From Rhodococcus sp. AW25M09 (GTDB lineage: Bacteria > Actinomycetota > Actinomycetes > Mycobacteriales > Mycobacteriaceae), in contig NZ_CAPS01000059.1 in assembly GCF_000333955.1 (NCBI RefSeq), forward strand, positions 1 through 64,000: DNA of 64,000 bases, read 5' to 3'. Position 1 is the stretch's first letter, and each line of letters begins with the position of its first letter. Below, piece by piece: positions 16,438 to 24,740 of the stretch. Under the pieces are notes generated by a model. That model was given only the letters and a program-made list of their open reading frames with translations. It searched no databases and was not told the origin of the DNA. A program made the translations under genes and the position numbers.

Positions 16438-17934
16438 ATGAGCAGCGGAACACGAGTGAACACCGTCGACGGCATCCTTCGCCGGACGGCAGCGAAATTC
16501 CCAGACCGTCTCGCGGTGACATTCGAAGGGCGTGGCCACACCTACCGAGAACTCGATACGGCCGTCAACCGTGCCGCCCGCCGACTTATCGCGATGGGGC
16601 TGAACAAGGGTGACCGGGTGGCGGCGTACGGCGTCAACTCCGACGCGTACGTCGTCGCGTTCCTCGCCTGTGCGCGAGCCGGATTGGTGCACGTTCCGAT
16701 CAACTACGCGCTCGTGGGCGACGAACTGCAGTACTTGCTCGCCCAGTCGGGTGCTCGTGCGGTGCTCGTCGATCCGGGGTTGGCGGCCACTCTCGACTCC
16801 GTTCGCGGCGCGCTGACGATCGAGCACGTCATCTCCCTTCCCGATGTGTTGGACGCGGACGGCGACGGCTCGGAGCTCGAGCCCGCCGCCGACTCGGCCG
16901 ACTTGGCGCAGTTGCTCTACACCTCCGGCACGACGTCGAAACCCAAGGGCGCGATGATGTCTCACGGCGCTCTGGTCGCCGAGTACGTCTCGTGTGTGAT
17001 CGCGCTCGGGTTCGGTCAGGACGACGATCCGCTACTCGTGATGCCGATGTACCACTCGGCGGGAATGCACGTGTTCATGTTGCCGTATCTGTCGGTCGGC
17101 GCGACAGTGCGTCTGATGCGCTGGCCCGACGTTGCCGAGATCCTGCGCCGAATCGAAGAGGAGAAGATCAAGTCTCTGTTCCTGGCCCCGACGGTCTGGG
17201 TTCCGCTGGCCAATCACCCCGATCTGGAGACGCGCGACCTCTCGTCGTTGAAGAAGGCGCACTACGGGTCGTCGATCATGCCCGTCACGGTGCTCACTCG
17301 GCTGCGCGAGCGGTACCCGGACATCGAGTTCTACAACTGCTTCGGTCAGTCCGAGATCGGCCCGCTGGCAACGGTATTGCAGCCTTCTGAGCACGAGGCG
17401 AGGCCTGCGTCGTGTGGCCGCGCGGTGTTCTTCGTCGAGACCCGCGTCGTCGACGCCGACGGTCACGATGTGCCGGACGGCGAACCCGGTGAGGTGCTCT
17501 ACCGTTCCCCTCAGTTGTGCGACGGCTACTGGAACAACCCGGAGGCGACGGCGGATGCGTTCTCGGACGGGTGGTTCCATTCCGGTGACTTGGTGACTCG
17601 CGACGCCGAAGGGTTCATCACTGTTGTCGACCGGATCAAGGACGTCATCAACACCGGCGGCATTCTGGTGGCGTCACGCGAGGTCGAGGACGCGATTTAC
17701 ACCCACACGGCCGTCGCCGAGGTCGCCGTGATCGGGGCCCCGGACGACCGGTGGATCGAGGCGGTGACGGCGGTCGTCGTCCTCAAGGATGGGCACCAGT
17801 TGTCCGCGGGGGAGTTGATCGACCACGTGAAGGGAAGGATTGCGCCGTTCAAGGTGCCCAAGACCGTCACATTCGTCGACGAGTTGCCGCGCAACCAGAG
17901 TGGCAAGCTGCTCAAGCGCGCGCTGCGCGCCTGA
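16438..17934 (+). CDS. Fatty-acyl-CoA/acyl-AMP ligase, FadD-like
   Basis: A 498-residue member of the ANL adenylating superfamily. It activates a carboxylic acid with ATP to acyl-AMP and normally transfers it to CoA. The P-loop-like YTSGTTSKPKG is at residues 161-171. The A5 motif is FYNCFGQSEIGP, the A7/A8 hinge DGWFHSGDLVTRDAEGF with VDRIKDVINTGG, and the catalytic C-terminal lysine lies in NQSGKLLKRAL. The length is that of medium- or short-chain ligases, with no membrane segment. The acid substrate cannot be assigned. The gene stands alone and its start appears leaderless. Confidence 0.9.
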   Translation: MSSGTRVNTVDGILRRTAAKFPDRLAVTFEGRGHTYRELDTAVNRAARRLIAMGLNKGDRVAAYGVNSDAYVVAFLACARAGLVHVPINYALVGDELQYLLAQSGARAVLVDPGLAATLDSVRGALTIEHVISLPDVLDADGDGSELEPAADSADLAQLLYTSGTTSKPKGAMMSHGALVAEYVSCVIALGFGQDDDPLLVMPMYHSAGMHVFMLPYLSVGATVRLMRWPDVAEILRRIEEEKIKSLFLAPTVWVPLANHPDLETRDLSSLKKAHYGSSIMPVTVLTRLRERYPDIEFYNCFGQSEIGPLATVLQPSEHEARPASCGRAVFFVETRVVDADGHDVPDGEPGEVLYRSPQLCDGYWNNPEATADAFSDGWFHSGDLVTRDAEGFITVVDRIKDVINTGGILVASREVEDAIYTHTAVAEVAVIGAPDDRWIEAVTAVVVLKDGHQLSAGELIDHVKGRIAPFKVPKTVTFVDELPRNQSGKLLKRALRA

Positions 17935-17957
17935 CGTAGACGTCCGCGTGGCGTGGT

Positions 17958-19538
17958 TCAGGCGGCTCGTTGTTTTCGGCGGTGGTAGCTGGGGATGGGG
18001 TTCCTTCTGGGGTCGACGGTGTCGGGTGGGATGGCGTAGGGGTGGCCGTCCTCTCCCATGATCAGTTGCCAGTCGCCGTGGTGGACGAGTCGGTGGCATT
18101 CACCGCAGACCAGCGCGAGGTTGTTCAGGTCGGTGGTGCCGCCGTGTTCCCAGAACTTCACGTGGTGGGCTTGGCACCACTGTGCGGGGCGGCCGCACAT
18201 CACGCAGCAGGTGTCGCGGATGGTCAGGGCGATGCGTTGGTCGTCGCTGGCGAGTCTGGTGGTGCGCCCCAGCGCGAGCGGAACGCCGTGGTGGTCGACG
18301 ATGACGGGAGTGAGGTCGGCGTCGCAGGTGAGAAGTTCGGCGAGGAAGCGGCTCATCGGCCCGGTCCAGTCGAAGTGGAACGGCCAGTCGACATCACCCG
18401 GCTTCGGTATCGACTGCTTCCCGGTGCCACGACCTTCATCATCGGCGACAACCTCAGCCGAATCCGCTGCAGGGCTTCCGGATCGCTTCTCACCGCTGTG
18501 AGCGAGCAAATCCCGCAGTGGAACAACCAGATGCACCGACGCCCGCGAACCGCCGGCTGATCCGGTGGCACCACCGCGCAGGTGTCGGTCGAGAATCACA
18601 TCGAGCGCGTCAGCGCGACGCTTCGACGGACTCCGAACATCACGTTCACCGCCCGGACCTGGCCTCGGCGCTGTCAACGGCGACAGGGCCGTGAGCAGCT
18701 TCTCGGCCAGCAACCGGTCGATATTGCCGCCCCACTGGAAGCGACCGTTGGCGAGCGGATGCAGATCGAATCGATTGAGATCCGGGTTCTCCGACACCGG
18801 CACCGGACGGGGTCCCGGCGGTGCCGGATCGCCAGTGGCCGATCCACTGTCCCCGCCGCCACCGAGTTCGCCACCGCCATCTGCACCACCAGCACCCGCA
18901 TCATCCGCTCCGGCACCACCAGCACCCGCACCACCCGCTCCGGCACCACCCGCATCCGCATCCCCGGTACCGGCATTGTCAGCGGCCCGGCGGGCTTGTT
19001 CCCGCTCACGCTCGCGTCGCTCTTTCTCTGCCTTCTCGTGCCGGGCCCGGGCGTCATCGGCCGCCGAATGTGCCAGGGCCTGCGCTCGGGTGGTGACCCC
19101 GCCGGCGGTGCTTCGCCTGGCGGTGTCGAGCAGTTCGGCGACGACGGCGTCGCGGTGCCGTTCGTCCACTGTGGGATCGGCCGTCACGACGGTGGTGTAG
19201 CCGTCGGCGATCGCCGACGCATGCGCGGCATGAATCTCACCGCCCGCGAGAGCGCCCAGCACAGTGGGCCAGTCGCAGAGCCAGTGTCCGAGTGCGGTCT
19301 GGCGGGCTGCGGACCCGTCGGTGATCCGAACCGATTTCGCGTACCACCGCGTGACCGTGGAGTGGCCGAGTTTCATCGCCAAACCACGCCGGTCGATCTC
19401 GGCCAACAGCGTCAATCTCGATGCAGCGAGGGCATTTTCGCGAGAGGTCACGGCAGCGAGCTCGGAGACCAATTTCTGGTCCGCGAGCTCGAACACATCC
19501 CCCAATGCCGTCACACCACGAAAGCTATACCCACCCAC
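17958..19538 (-). CDS. 13E12-type DUF222/HNH endonuclease domain protein
   Basis: A 526-residue protein of the actinobacterial 13E12 repeat family: an N-terminal DUF222 helical region (about 1-170), a variable linker, and a C-terminal HNH nuclease domain. The nuclease motifs are CCVMCGRPAQWCQAHHVKFW, HGGTTDLNNLALVC and CHRLVHH, with two CxxC-type zinc pairs and the HH catalytic pair. The linker at residues 193-220 is a pure Gly/Ala repeat (GAGGA units) after a charged Arg/Glu helix. Family members are often multicopy and are thought to be mobile or selfish. The GTG at 19538 is chosen as start because AGGAA lies about 8 bases upstream; further extension has no family sequence. Confidence 0.85.
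   Translation of the reverse strand: MGGYSFRGVTALGDVFELADQKLVSELAAVTSRENALAASRLTLLAEIDRRGLAMKLGHSTVTRWYAKSVRITDGSAARQTALGHWLCDWPTVLGALAGGEIHAAHASAIADGYTTVVTADPTVDERHRDAVVAELLDTARRSTAGGVTTRAQALAHSAADDARARHEKAEKERREREREQARRAADNAGTGDADAGGAGAGGAGAGGAGADDAGAGGADGGGELGGGGDSGSATGDPAPPGPRPVPVSENPDLNRFDLHPLANGRFQWGGNIDRLLAEKLLTALSPLTAPRPGPGGERDVRSPSKRRADALDVILDRHLRGGATGSAGGSRASVHLVVPLRDLLAHSGEKRSGSPAADSAEVVADDEGRGTGKQSIPKPGDVDWPFHFDWTGPMSRFLAELLTCDADLTPVIVDHHGVPLALGRTTRLASDDQRIALTIRDTCCVMCGRPAQWCQAHHVKFWEHGGTTDLNNLALVCGECHRLVHHGDWQLIMGEDGHPYAIPPDTVDPRRNPIPSYHRRKQRAA
18883..18960 (-). repeat. 30-bp tandem repeat encoding GAGGA units
   Basis: The stretch GCACCACCAGCACCCGCA appears at 18883-18900 and again at 18913-18930, a 30-bp period, and continues in degenerate form to 18960. 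Read on the minus strand it encodes the Gly/Ala linker of the HNH protein. The period keeps the frame, so copy-number change would lengthen or shorten the linker only. Confidence 0.75.
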
Positions 19539-19560
19539 TGACAAGTTCCTGCGTCGCTGG

Positions 19561-19956
19561 TCAGCGCCTCCAACGAATTCGGATCGGTCCCTTCGCGGTC
19601 GAGGGATCGACGACGTGTCCCTTCTGGGTGATCTCGACTTCACCTGCATCGACCATGCGGCGCGCAGCGCGGCGGACCGGCTCCATCAGCTCGCGCCACC
19701 CGTCGTCGGACAGAGCTCGGGCGACGTCGGAGGGGCAGATCGTCGCGTCGCGCGATCGGGCGTCGAGCAAAGTTCTGATCTTGTCTTCGAGTTCTTTGTC
19801 GGTGTTGCTCACCTTGTGTCGCCGGCATGCGTCGCTGCAGTACTTGACGTCATCCCAGTTCTTTTCCCACTTCTTGCGCCATTCGATTTTTCGTCCGCAC
19901 GACGCGCAGACCTTGTCCGCGGGGTGCGCGGCGGCGGTGCGACGGGAATGGGCCAT
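19561..19956 (-). CDS. DUF2256 zinc-ribbon plus DUF3253 protein
   Basis: A 131-residue protein with two small domains. The first (about 15-50) is DUF2256-like: CASCGRKIEWRKKWEKNW followed by YCSDACRR, giving four zinc-ligand cysteines. The second (about 52-115) is DUF3253, a winged-helix-like module: IRTLLDARSRDATICPSDVA and RRAARRMVDAGEVEITQKG. It may bind nucleic acid; no role is known. The start is the ATG at 19956 (MAHSRR). A longer frame to 20127 would cross into the deformylase gene and is rejected. No Shine-Dalgarno; the message is probably leaderless. Confidence 0.85.
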   Translation of the reverse strand: MAHSRRTAAAHPADKVCASCGRKIEWRKKWEKNWDDVKYCSDACRRHKVSNTDKELEDKIRTLLDARSRDATICPSDVARALSDDGWRELMEPVRRAARRMVDAGEVEITQKGHVVDPSTAKGPIRIRWRR

Positions 19957-19978
19957 GCTTCGACAGTAACCTTCTCGC
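19957..19978. promoter_or_regulatory. 22-bp divergent promoter with overlapping -10 elements
   Basis: The whole gap between two divergent start codons is 22 bp. On the plus strand TAACCT (19967-19972) ends 6 bases before the def ATG at 19979. On the minus strand TACTGT (19968-19963) ends 6 bases before the ATG at 19956. Both fit the actinobacterial TANNNT -10 consensus at leaderless spacing, and the two hexamers share TA at 19967-19968. Neither gene has a Shine-Dalgarno. Confidence 0.65.
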
Positions 19979-20545
19979 ATGGCGATCCGACCCATTCTCA
20001 TTGCCGGCGACCCGAGGTTGACGACCCGCGCTGCTCCTGTCACCGAGTTCGATGCGGAGCTGGCTGCGTTCGCCGAGGACCTGTTCGAGACCAACACCGC
20101 AGCGCACGGTGCGGGCCTTGCCGCCAACCAGGTCGGCGACCCACGCGCGGTCTTCGTCTACGACCTGCGCGACGGCGGTGTCCGTCATCGCGGGCACGTG
20201 GTGAATCCCGCGCTCGAGACGTCGGAGATTCCGGAGACGATGCCCGATCCCGAGGACGGTGAAGGATGTCTGTCGGTTCCGGGGGAGCGGTACCCGACCG
20301 GGCGCGCGGACTGGGCACGGGTCACCGGCGTCGACGTGGAGGGCAATGCGGTGTCGGTCGAGGGCACCGGCCTCCTGGCTCGGTGTCTGCAGCACGAGTG
20401 CGACCATCTGGCCGGTCATCTGTATCTCGATCGACTGATCGGCCGCAACCAGCGCGCTGCGAAGAAGATGATCAAAGCCAGAGGGTGGACCGGGCCGGGG
20501 CGCAGTTGGCTACCAGGATCCGACGCCAACCCGTTCGGCTGGTAG
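19979..20545 (+). CDS. def: Peptide deformylase
   Basis: A 188-residue metallo-deformylase that removes the N-formyl group from nascent proteins. All three family motifs are intact: GAGLAANQ (residues 44-51), EGCLS with the metal ligand Cys97, and QHECDH with His139, Glu140 and His143. The C-terminal extension ([13 protein letters not shown]) is typical of actinobacterial type I enzymes. Rhodococcus species often have two deformylases, and this window cannot tell whether it is the main copy. The gene is divergent from a zinc-ribbon gene and probably leaderless. Confidence 0.93.
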   Translation: MAIRPILIAGDPRLTTRAAPVTEFDAELAAFAEDLFETNTAAHGAGLAANQVGDPRAVFVYDLRDGGVRHRGHVVNPALETSEIPETMPDPEDGEGCLSVPGERYPTGRADWARVTGVDVEGNAVSVEGTGLLARCLQHECDHLAGHLYLDRLIGRNQRAAKKMIKARGWTGPGRSWLPGSDANPFGW

Positions 20546-20604
20546 ATAATTCGGCTGGTCTGGCGGTCGGGATGCCCAGTTGCGCACAGGGTACCCCGTG
20601 ACGG

Positions 20605-20937
20605 TCAGAACGGGTTGTAGACGAAGAGCGTCCGGTAGTCCCACTCCGACGATCCGGCCGGGATTCGAATCTGATTCAGGACTCGCCCGTTCTGAGTGCA
20701 CCAGCTCTGACCATGGAACGACGAGCAGTCGATCTGTTGGCTTGTGCCGAACGGACTGATGATCAACGACTTGTCGCTCGCGCTGCCGTACGCCGCGGGA
20801 TCGAAGGCGCTGACGAAGTTCGAGGTCGAATCCTTGGGGCCGAACGGGTTGTCCTCGGGTGCAGCCGACGCCGTGGGAGCGAGCAGCAGTGCGCCGCCAA
20901 GTGACAGTGCAGCTGCGGCAAGGATCTTCTTCAGCAT
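20605..20937 (-). CDS. Small secreted protein with two Cys
   Basis: A 110-residue protein with a classical signal peptide (MLKKILAAAALSLGGALLL, cleavage after ASA). The mature part of about 85 residues carries two cysteines (QQIDCSS and SWCTQ) that could form a disulphide, and ends DYRTLFVYNPF. Similar small secreted proteins are common in Nocardiaceae; function unknown. The start is the ATG at 20937 with GGAG 8 bases upstream. An in-frame upstream ATG at 20961 would spoil the signal peptide. Confidence 0.75.
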   Translation of the reverse strand: MLKKILAAAALSLGGALLLAPTASAAPEDNPFGPKDSTSNFVSAFDPAAYGSASDKSLIISPFGTSQQIDCSSFHGQSWCTQNGRVLNQIRIPAGSSEWDYRTLFVYNPF

Positions 20938-21046
20938 GGTGGCTCCGTTCGTTTCGAGCACGAATACTCAGTCCTTCACTGGATCGACCGCAACCGACCG
21001 CGCGTTACGGACCGCCCGCTCCGCCGAACACTGCACACTGGCAACC

Positions 21047-21460
21047 ATGACTGCAATCGAAGCTCCCATCGTCGCCCAGCGCCTCGGCCGTCGCCTCGCG
21101 GTGTGGGGCGGTGGAAGTGTGCTCGCCGGAACGGTGTTGGCGTTGCGTGGCGCATCGCCCGCTCGTCGAGCGTTCGGTCTGCAGACGGCAGGCTGGGGCG
21201 CGATCGATCTGGCGATCGCGGGTGCCGGCGCGCTGAGCTCGAAGCCCCCGACGGCAGCGAGCTTGAGTCGGCTGCTGTGGATCAATGCAGGTCTCGATGT
21301 CCTCTACATTGCGGCGGGTGCGCACATCGCCGTCCGGAAGCCTCGGTTCGGTCGCAGGATCACCGCCGACCAGGCGGTGGGCCACGGAACGGCGGTCGTC
21401 GTGCAGGGTGCTGCGCTTCTCGCGCTTGATGCCTCGCATGTTCGGATGCTTGCCGGCTAA
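21047..21460 (+). CDS. Small membrane protein
   Basis: A 137-residue protein with four likely membrane segments: near residues 17-32, 45-60, 73-92 and 115-130. The segments are separated by short Arg-rich loops (RRLAVWGGGS, KPRFGRRI). I do not recognise a characterised family; DUF6992-type proteins have this layout. The start is the ATG at 21047. The open frame extends upstream to 20744, but that part is antisense to the secreted-protein gene. Confidence 0.65.
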   Translation: MTAIEAPIVAQRLGRRLAVWGGGSVLAGTVLALRGASPARRAFGLQTAGWGAIDLAIAGAGALSSKPPTAASLSRLLWINAGLDVLYIAAGAHIAVRKPRFGRRITADQAVGHGTAVVVQGAALLALDASHVRMLAG

Positions 21461-21591
21461 TCACACGAGTGTCATTCTCACCGTAGGTGTTTTGTCAAGT
21501 ACCGACACGCCTCGATTTGTTGCGCGATAGGTAGATTTGCGTAACACTCGTCCCATCAGTCACATCAGTATCGTGGGTCACACGGGAAACG

Positions 21592-22872
21592 GTGGGTTCG
21601 TCCATGCGGTTACGTAGTCGGCAGATCGCGCTCGGAGCCGTCTTGGCACTGGCAGTGAGCGGGCTCAGTGCCCTGACCGCGCCGACCGTCTCGGCCGAGC
21701 CGTGCGGCGGGCTGTCCGGACCGGGCTCGTCGCCGCTGTTCGGGTCGTCGGGCAGTGCAGGGATGTCGGGCAAGAACCCACAGGGCCCGCAGGGGCCGCT
21801 CCCGCAGATCACCGGCAACACCCAGAGCATCGCCTGGGTCACCGGTCCGCAGAGCGTGAACGACACGTACAACGATCTGGCGATGTCGGGCACCGACCTG
21901 GGCATCACCTGGGACAACGGCTCCGGTCAGATTCTGATGGCGTTCGGTGACACCTTCGGTGATTGCTCCTCCGGCAATGCCCAGTGGCGCAGCAATGCGC
22001 TCTTCCGATCCGACAAGGCGTCGACGAGCTTGGCTGAGGGCATCAAGATTGGTCCCGCCGATCCCGCGAACAGCTATTCCGGCGCGGTCGTGCGTGCCGG
22101 TAGCCCCAACTACGCCGCCGAGATCATCTCGAGCGCAAAGCTACCGAGCGTCGAGGACACGACGATCCCCACCGCGGCCATCGCCATCGACGGCACGCAG
22201 TACATCAACTACATGTCGGTGCAGAGCTGGGGCACACCCGGTCGCTGGATAACGAATTACTCCGCGACGGCGAAATCGACGGACAACGGCCAGAATTGGA
22301 CGACCGATCCAACGACCATCCGCGTCAACAAGGGCGTCACCATTCCGGGCTTCGTGAACGTCCACGAAAGTCAGGGAAAGTTTCAGCAAAGCGCGTATGT
22401 GCTGGGTCGAGATGGCAAGTACCTCTACCAATTCGGCACCCCCAACGGGCGATTCGGTGATGCGTTCGTCTCGCGGGTCGCACCGTCGGCGATCGAGGAT
22501 CTCACGCAGTACGAGTACTCGACGCAGGATCCGGACCCAGCAAAGCAGTGGTCGAAGGACATCGGCGAGACCGTCGCCATCGTCAAGGGCCCGGTCAGCG
22601 AGATGTCGGTTGCGTGGAACGACTATCTCGGCCGCTACGTGATGATGTACGGGGACGAGAACTCTCGCACATTGGTCGCGCGTACCGCCGACAATCCGGA
22701 GGGGCCGTGGAGTGCACCGAAGATCGTCCTCGACGCCAATCAGACGGCCGGCGGCATCTACGCACCGTTCATTCATCCGATGTCGAGCGGAAAAGACCTG
22801 TACTTCACTGCTTCTCGGTGGTCGGATTACAACGTGCTGCTGTTGAAGACGAACCTCGATGCGTTGAAGTGA
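21592..22872 (+). CDS. Secreted DUF4185 protein
   Basis: A 426-residue secreted protein. The signal peptide covers about residues 1-36 (cleavage after VSA, before EPCGG). The mature part is a DUF4185 beta-propeller: DLGITWDNGSGQILMAFGDT and TADNPEGPW are characteristic of this glycosidase-like fold (relatives of five-bladed propeller enzymes). A carbohydrate-active role is possible, but no catalytic residues can be assigned. The GTG at 21592 or the ATG at 21604 (MRLRSRQ) may be the start; the ATG gives a normal signal peptide. The 131-bp upstream region is free of genes. Confidence 0.8.
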   Translation: MGSSMRLRSRQIALGAVLALAVSGLSALTAPTVSAEPCGGLSGPGSSPLFGSSGSAGMSGKNPQGPQGPLPQITGNTQSIAWVTGPQSVNDTYNDLAMSGTDLGITWDNGSGQILMAFGDTFGDCSSGNAQWRSNALFRSDKASTSLAEGIKIGPADPANSYSGAVVRAGSPNYAAEIISSAKLPSVEDTTIPTAAIAIDGTQYINYMSVQSWGTPGRWITNYSATAKSTDNGQNWTTDPTTIRVNKGVTIPGFVNVHESQGKFQQSAYVLGRDGKYLYQFGTPNGRFGDAFVSRVAPSAIEDLTQYEYSTQDPDPAKQWSKDIGETVAIVKGPVSEMSVAWNDYLGRYVMMYGDENSRTLVARTADNPEGPWSAPKIVLDANQTAGGIYAPFIHPMSSGKDLYFTASRWSDYNVLLLKTNLDALK

Positions 22873-23467
22873 GCTCCGTGGATCGACCGATCGCCGCGTC
22901 CAGGTAGGCGTCGACATCGAGATCGACGGCCGCGGAGAGCAGCCCGCGCCGGACCGTCGAGAGATACCTGCTCGACGGTCCGCCGGGCTCCCGCACGATC
23001 GAACTGGTCAGTGTGAAGGCCGGCCTTCCGTCGATGTCCGGAAGTCGTAGTAGGGCATCGTATTTCCCACGGAAGCTTTCACCTTGTCGATCGACTGCCA
23101 GCTGTGCCCATTCTCCGATGGCGAGAGTCTCCGCAGCTCCGACATCGATGGACTCGACGACGTTCTCGACGGCGACCAGGTGTGAGAACTGGTCTCGACC
23201 GATCAGGTACCCGTGCGCCACGGACCGATTCGCGGGATTCGACGTCAGCGACACGAAGGCCGGTGATCCGGTCCAGCGCCGCGAGACCCCCGCGAAGTAC
23301 AACGGATGGTCGATCCACATCCACCGTTCTTCGGCCGGTAATGCAGTCGAGGGTGCTGGTGGGTGCGCGCCGAACTCCGAATTCTCGTCGGACCCGGTCA
23401 GGTAGGTCAGGAACCTCTCGCGTAGCAGGTTCGACCCGTACGAGAGGTACCAGATGTGCTCGGTCAT
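22805..23467 (-). CDS. Gamma-glutamylcyclotransferase-like fold protein
   Basis: A 220-residue protein starting IWYLSYGSNLLRERF, the YGSNL glycine loop that marks gamma-glutamylcyclotransferase-like folds. It continues with LYFAGVSRRW and SVAHGYLIGRDQF. Homologues in Nocardiaceae are often mislabelled histone deacetylases. The loop suggests binding of a gamma-glutamyl or similar group, but activity is unknown. The start ATG at 23467 overlaps the upstream gene's stop (ATGA), so both form an operon. The 3' end overlaps the convergent DUF4185 gene by 68 bp, a long overlap; the last 22 residues may not be conserved. Confidence 0.7.
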   Translation of the reverse strand: MTEHIWYLSYGSNLLRERFLTYLTGSDENSEFGAHPPAPSTALPAEERWMWIDHPLYFAGVSRRWTGSPAFVSLTSNPANRSVAHGYLIGRDQFSHLVAVENVVESIDVGAAETLAIGEWAQLAVDRQGESFRGKYDALLRLPDIDGRPAFTLTSSIVREPGGPSSRYLSTVRRGLLSAAVDLDVDAYLDAAIGRSTELTSTHRGSSSTAARCNPTTEKQ

Positions 23468-24420
23468 TCGGTCTCGGAGAGCTGCCGGTATGCCTCGGCG
23501 AGCAGGTCGGCCGCGAGGTCGTGGTTGTGTGTCGCTGCGCCCGTGGACTTTCCGGACCGCATCAGACGGGCGTTGAGGCCGTAGGCGAGGTCGTCGAACG
23601 TGTCGTCGTCGATGCCCAGGTCGACATCCACGTCTTCCTCCAGCAGTGCCCCGAGGTCGATCGACCAGGACCACACGCGCTCGTCCCGGTACGGTCCGCG
23701 ACCGGCGCTGACGGTCTCGTTGGAGATTTCGAGCTGTCCGTCGGTGTAGTCGCGCGGAACGTTGGTGTTGATGCGCAGGTCGAGTTCGATCGCGTCGTCG
23801 TCGTGCATGATCTCGTCGATGCGCAGCGTCTCGAAACCGCCACAGGACAACGTCAGCAAGCGTCGGGGCCCTGCCTCATCGTGCTGATCCGACAGAGCGC
23901 CGACCTGCCACAGGTACTTCGCAGTGTTCGCCGGGTCGGGGATCGAGGAGTTGATGTAGTCGGCCACGATGCTGCGGATGGCGGGGTAGGCGATGTGGTC
24001 GGACAGTTCCCAGAATTGTCGGCGACTACGCCCGACGGCCGCGTTCTGGAGTGTCGCGCGTTTGGCCCGCTCCTTGGGCAGCGCCGATTTCGCGCTCGGT
24101 GCGTCACCGATCGCGTCCGGCTCCGACGGGCGTTCGCGGAGTGTGGTCAGTTGCGTGACGAGCTCGGTCAGCTGCTCGAGCTTGTCGCTGGTTTCGGGAG
24201 TGAAATCGAGTGCCTCGACGTCGGACCAGGTGTTGCGGTCGGCAGCGAATTGAGCGGCGACGGAATCGGAGTACCCGACGAAGGCCTCGTTGTTCGCGAA
24301 GTGCAGGACGTAGAGCCCGGATCGGTGTTCCTTGGCTGCGAATATCGTGGCAATGGATCCGGCGTCGGCGACGTCGAACCGCTCGAAGGCGAACCCGGCG
24401 GGAGTGGAGGCTGTCGTCAT
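23464..24420 (-). CDS. GIY-YIG-like domain protein
   Basis: A 318-residue protein. Residues about 22-65 match a GIY-YIG nuclease core: GLYVLHF in place of GIY, AFVGYS in place of YIG, and the conserved Arg in AADRNTWSDVEALDF. The central part (residues 100-150) is charged and helical, with KERAKRATLQNAAVG and RRQFWELSDH. The C-terminal half is acidic with repeated Asp stretches. Whether nuclease activity is kept is uncertain. The start is taken as the ATG at 24420 (MTTASTP). It overlaps the downstream cyclotransferase-like gene by ATGA. Confidence 0.6.
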   Translation of the reverse strand: MTTASTPAGFAFERFDVADAGSIATIFAAKEHRSGLYVLHFANNEAFVGYSDSVAAQFAADRNTWSDVEALDFTPETSDKLEQLTELVTQLTTLRERPSEPDAIGDAPSAKSALPKERAKRATLQNAAVGRSRRQFWELSDHIAYPAIRSIVADYINSSIPDPANTAKYLWQVGALSDQHDEAGPRRLLTLSCGGFETLRIDEIMHDDDAIELDLRINTNVPRDYTDGQLEISNETVSAGRGPYRDERVWSWSIDLGALLEEDVDVDLGIDDDTFDDLAYGLNARLMRSGKSTGAATHNHDLAADLLAEAYRQLSETE

Positions 24421-24740
24421 GGTCGTGAATCTACCGAGGTGATTGCCCTGCACCTATTTCGCATCGTGTCCGCATTGTCGGATATTCGTTTCTCGAGCGA
24501 TCGAATTAGGTGAACCTTGGTGTCGCTGCTCGTCAGACCTGTTCTGCCGCCGCCGATTCCGAATTGTCCGATGTGTCCGCGTCGGTTCCGTCAACGTGAA
24601 CCGGCGACGAATTCGCGGTGCTATCTTGTGGAATGTCTGTTTCCACCGCTAACGAAACAAGCACGAAACACGCGGTGTGAAAGATACCGAGAGTGGTGCC
24701 AGTGGGCACGGCCGTGGTGCTCGATGGAAGGTGGTTGCGC
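24421..24740. other. 320-bp intergenic region with an 11-bp tandem repeat
   Basis: No gene is visible. The region carries the control sequences of the ABC-transporter operon that follows. ACGAAACAAGC (24652-24662) is followed directly by ACGAAACACGC (24663-24673), one helical turn apart, which could be regulator half-sites. TATCTT at 24622-24627 is a possible -10 element, without a good -35. Confidence 0.35.

Noticed and set aside
18883-18960. Short regular repeats that might suggest a CRISPR array
   Set aside because: Repeats are contiguous without unique spacers and encode an in-frame Gly/Ala linker.
20640-20690. GGGATTCGAATC resembling a tRNA T-loop
   Set aside because: No cloverleaf forms around it, and it lies within the small secreted protein gene.
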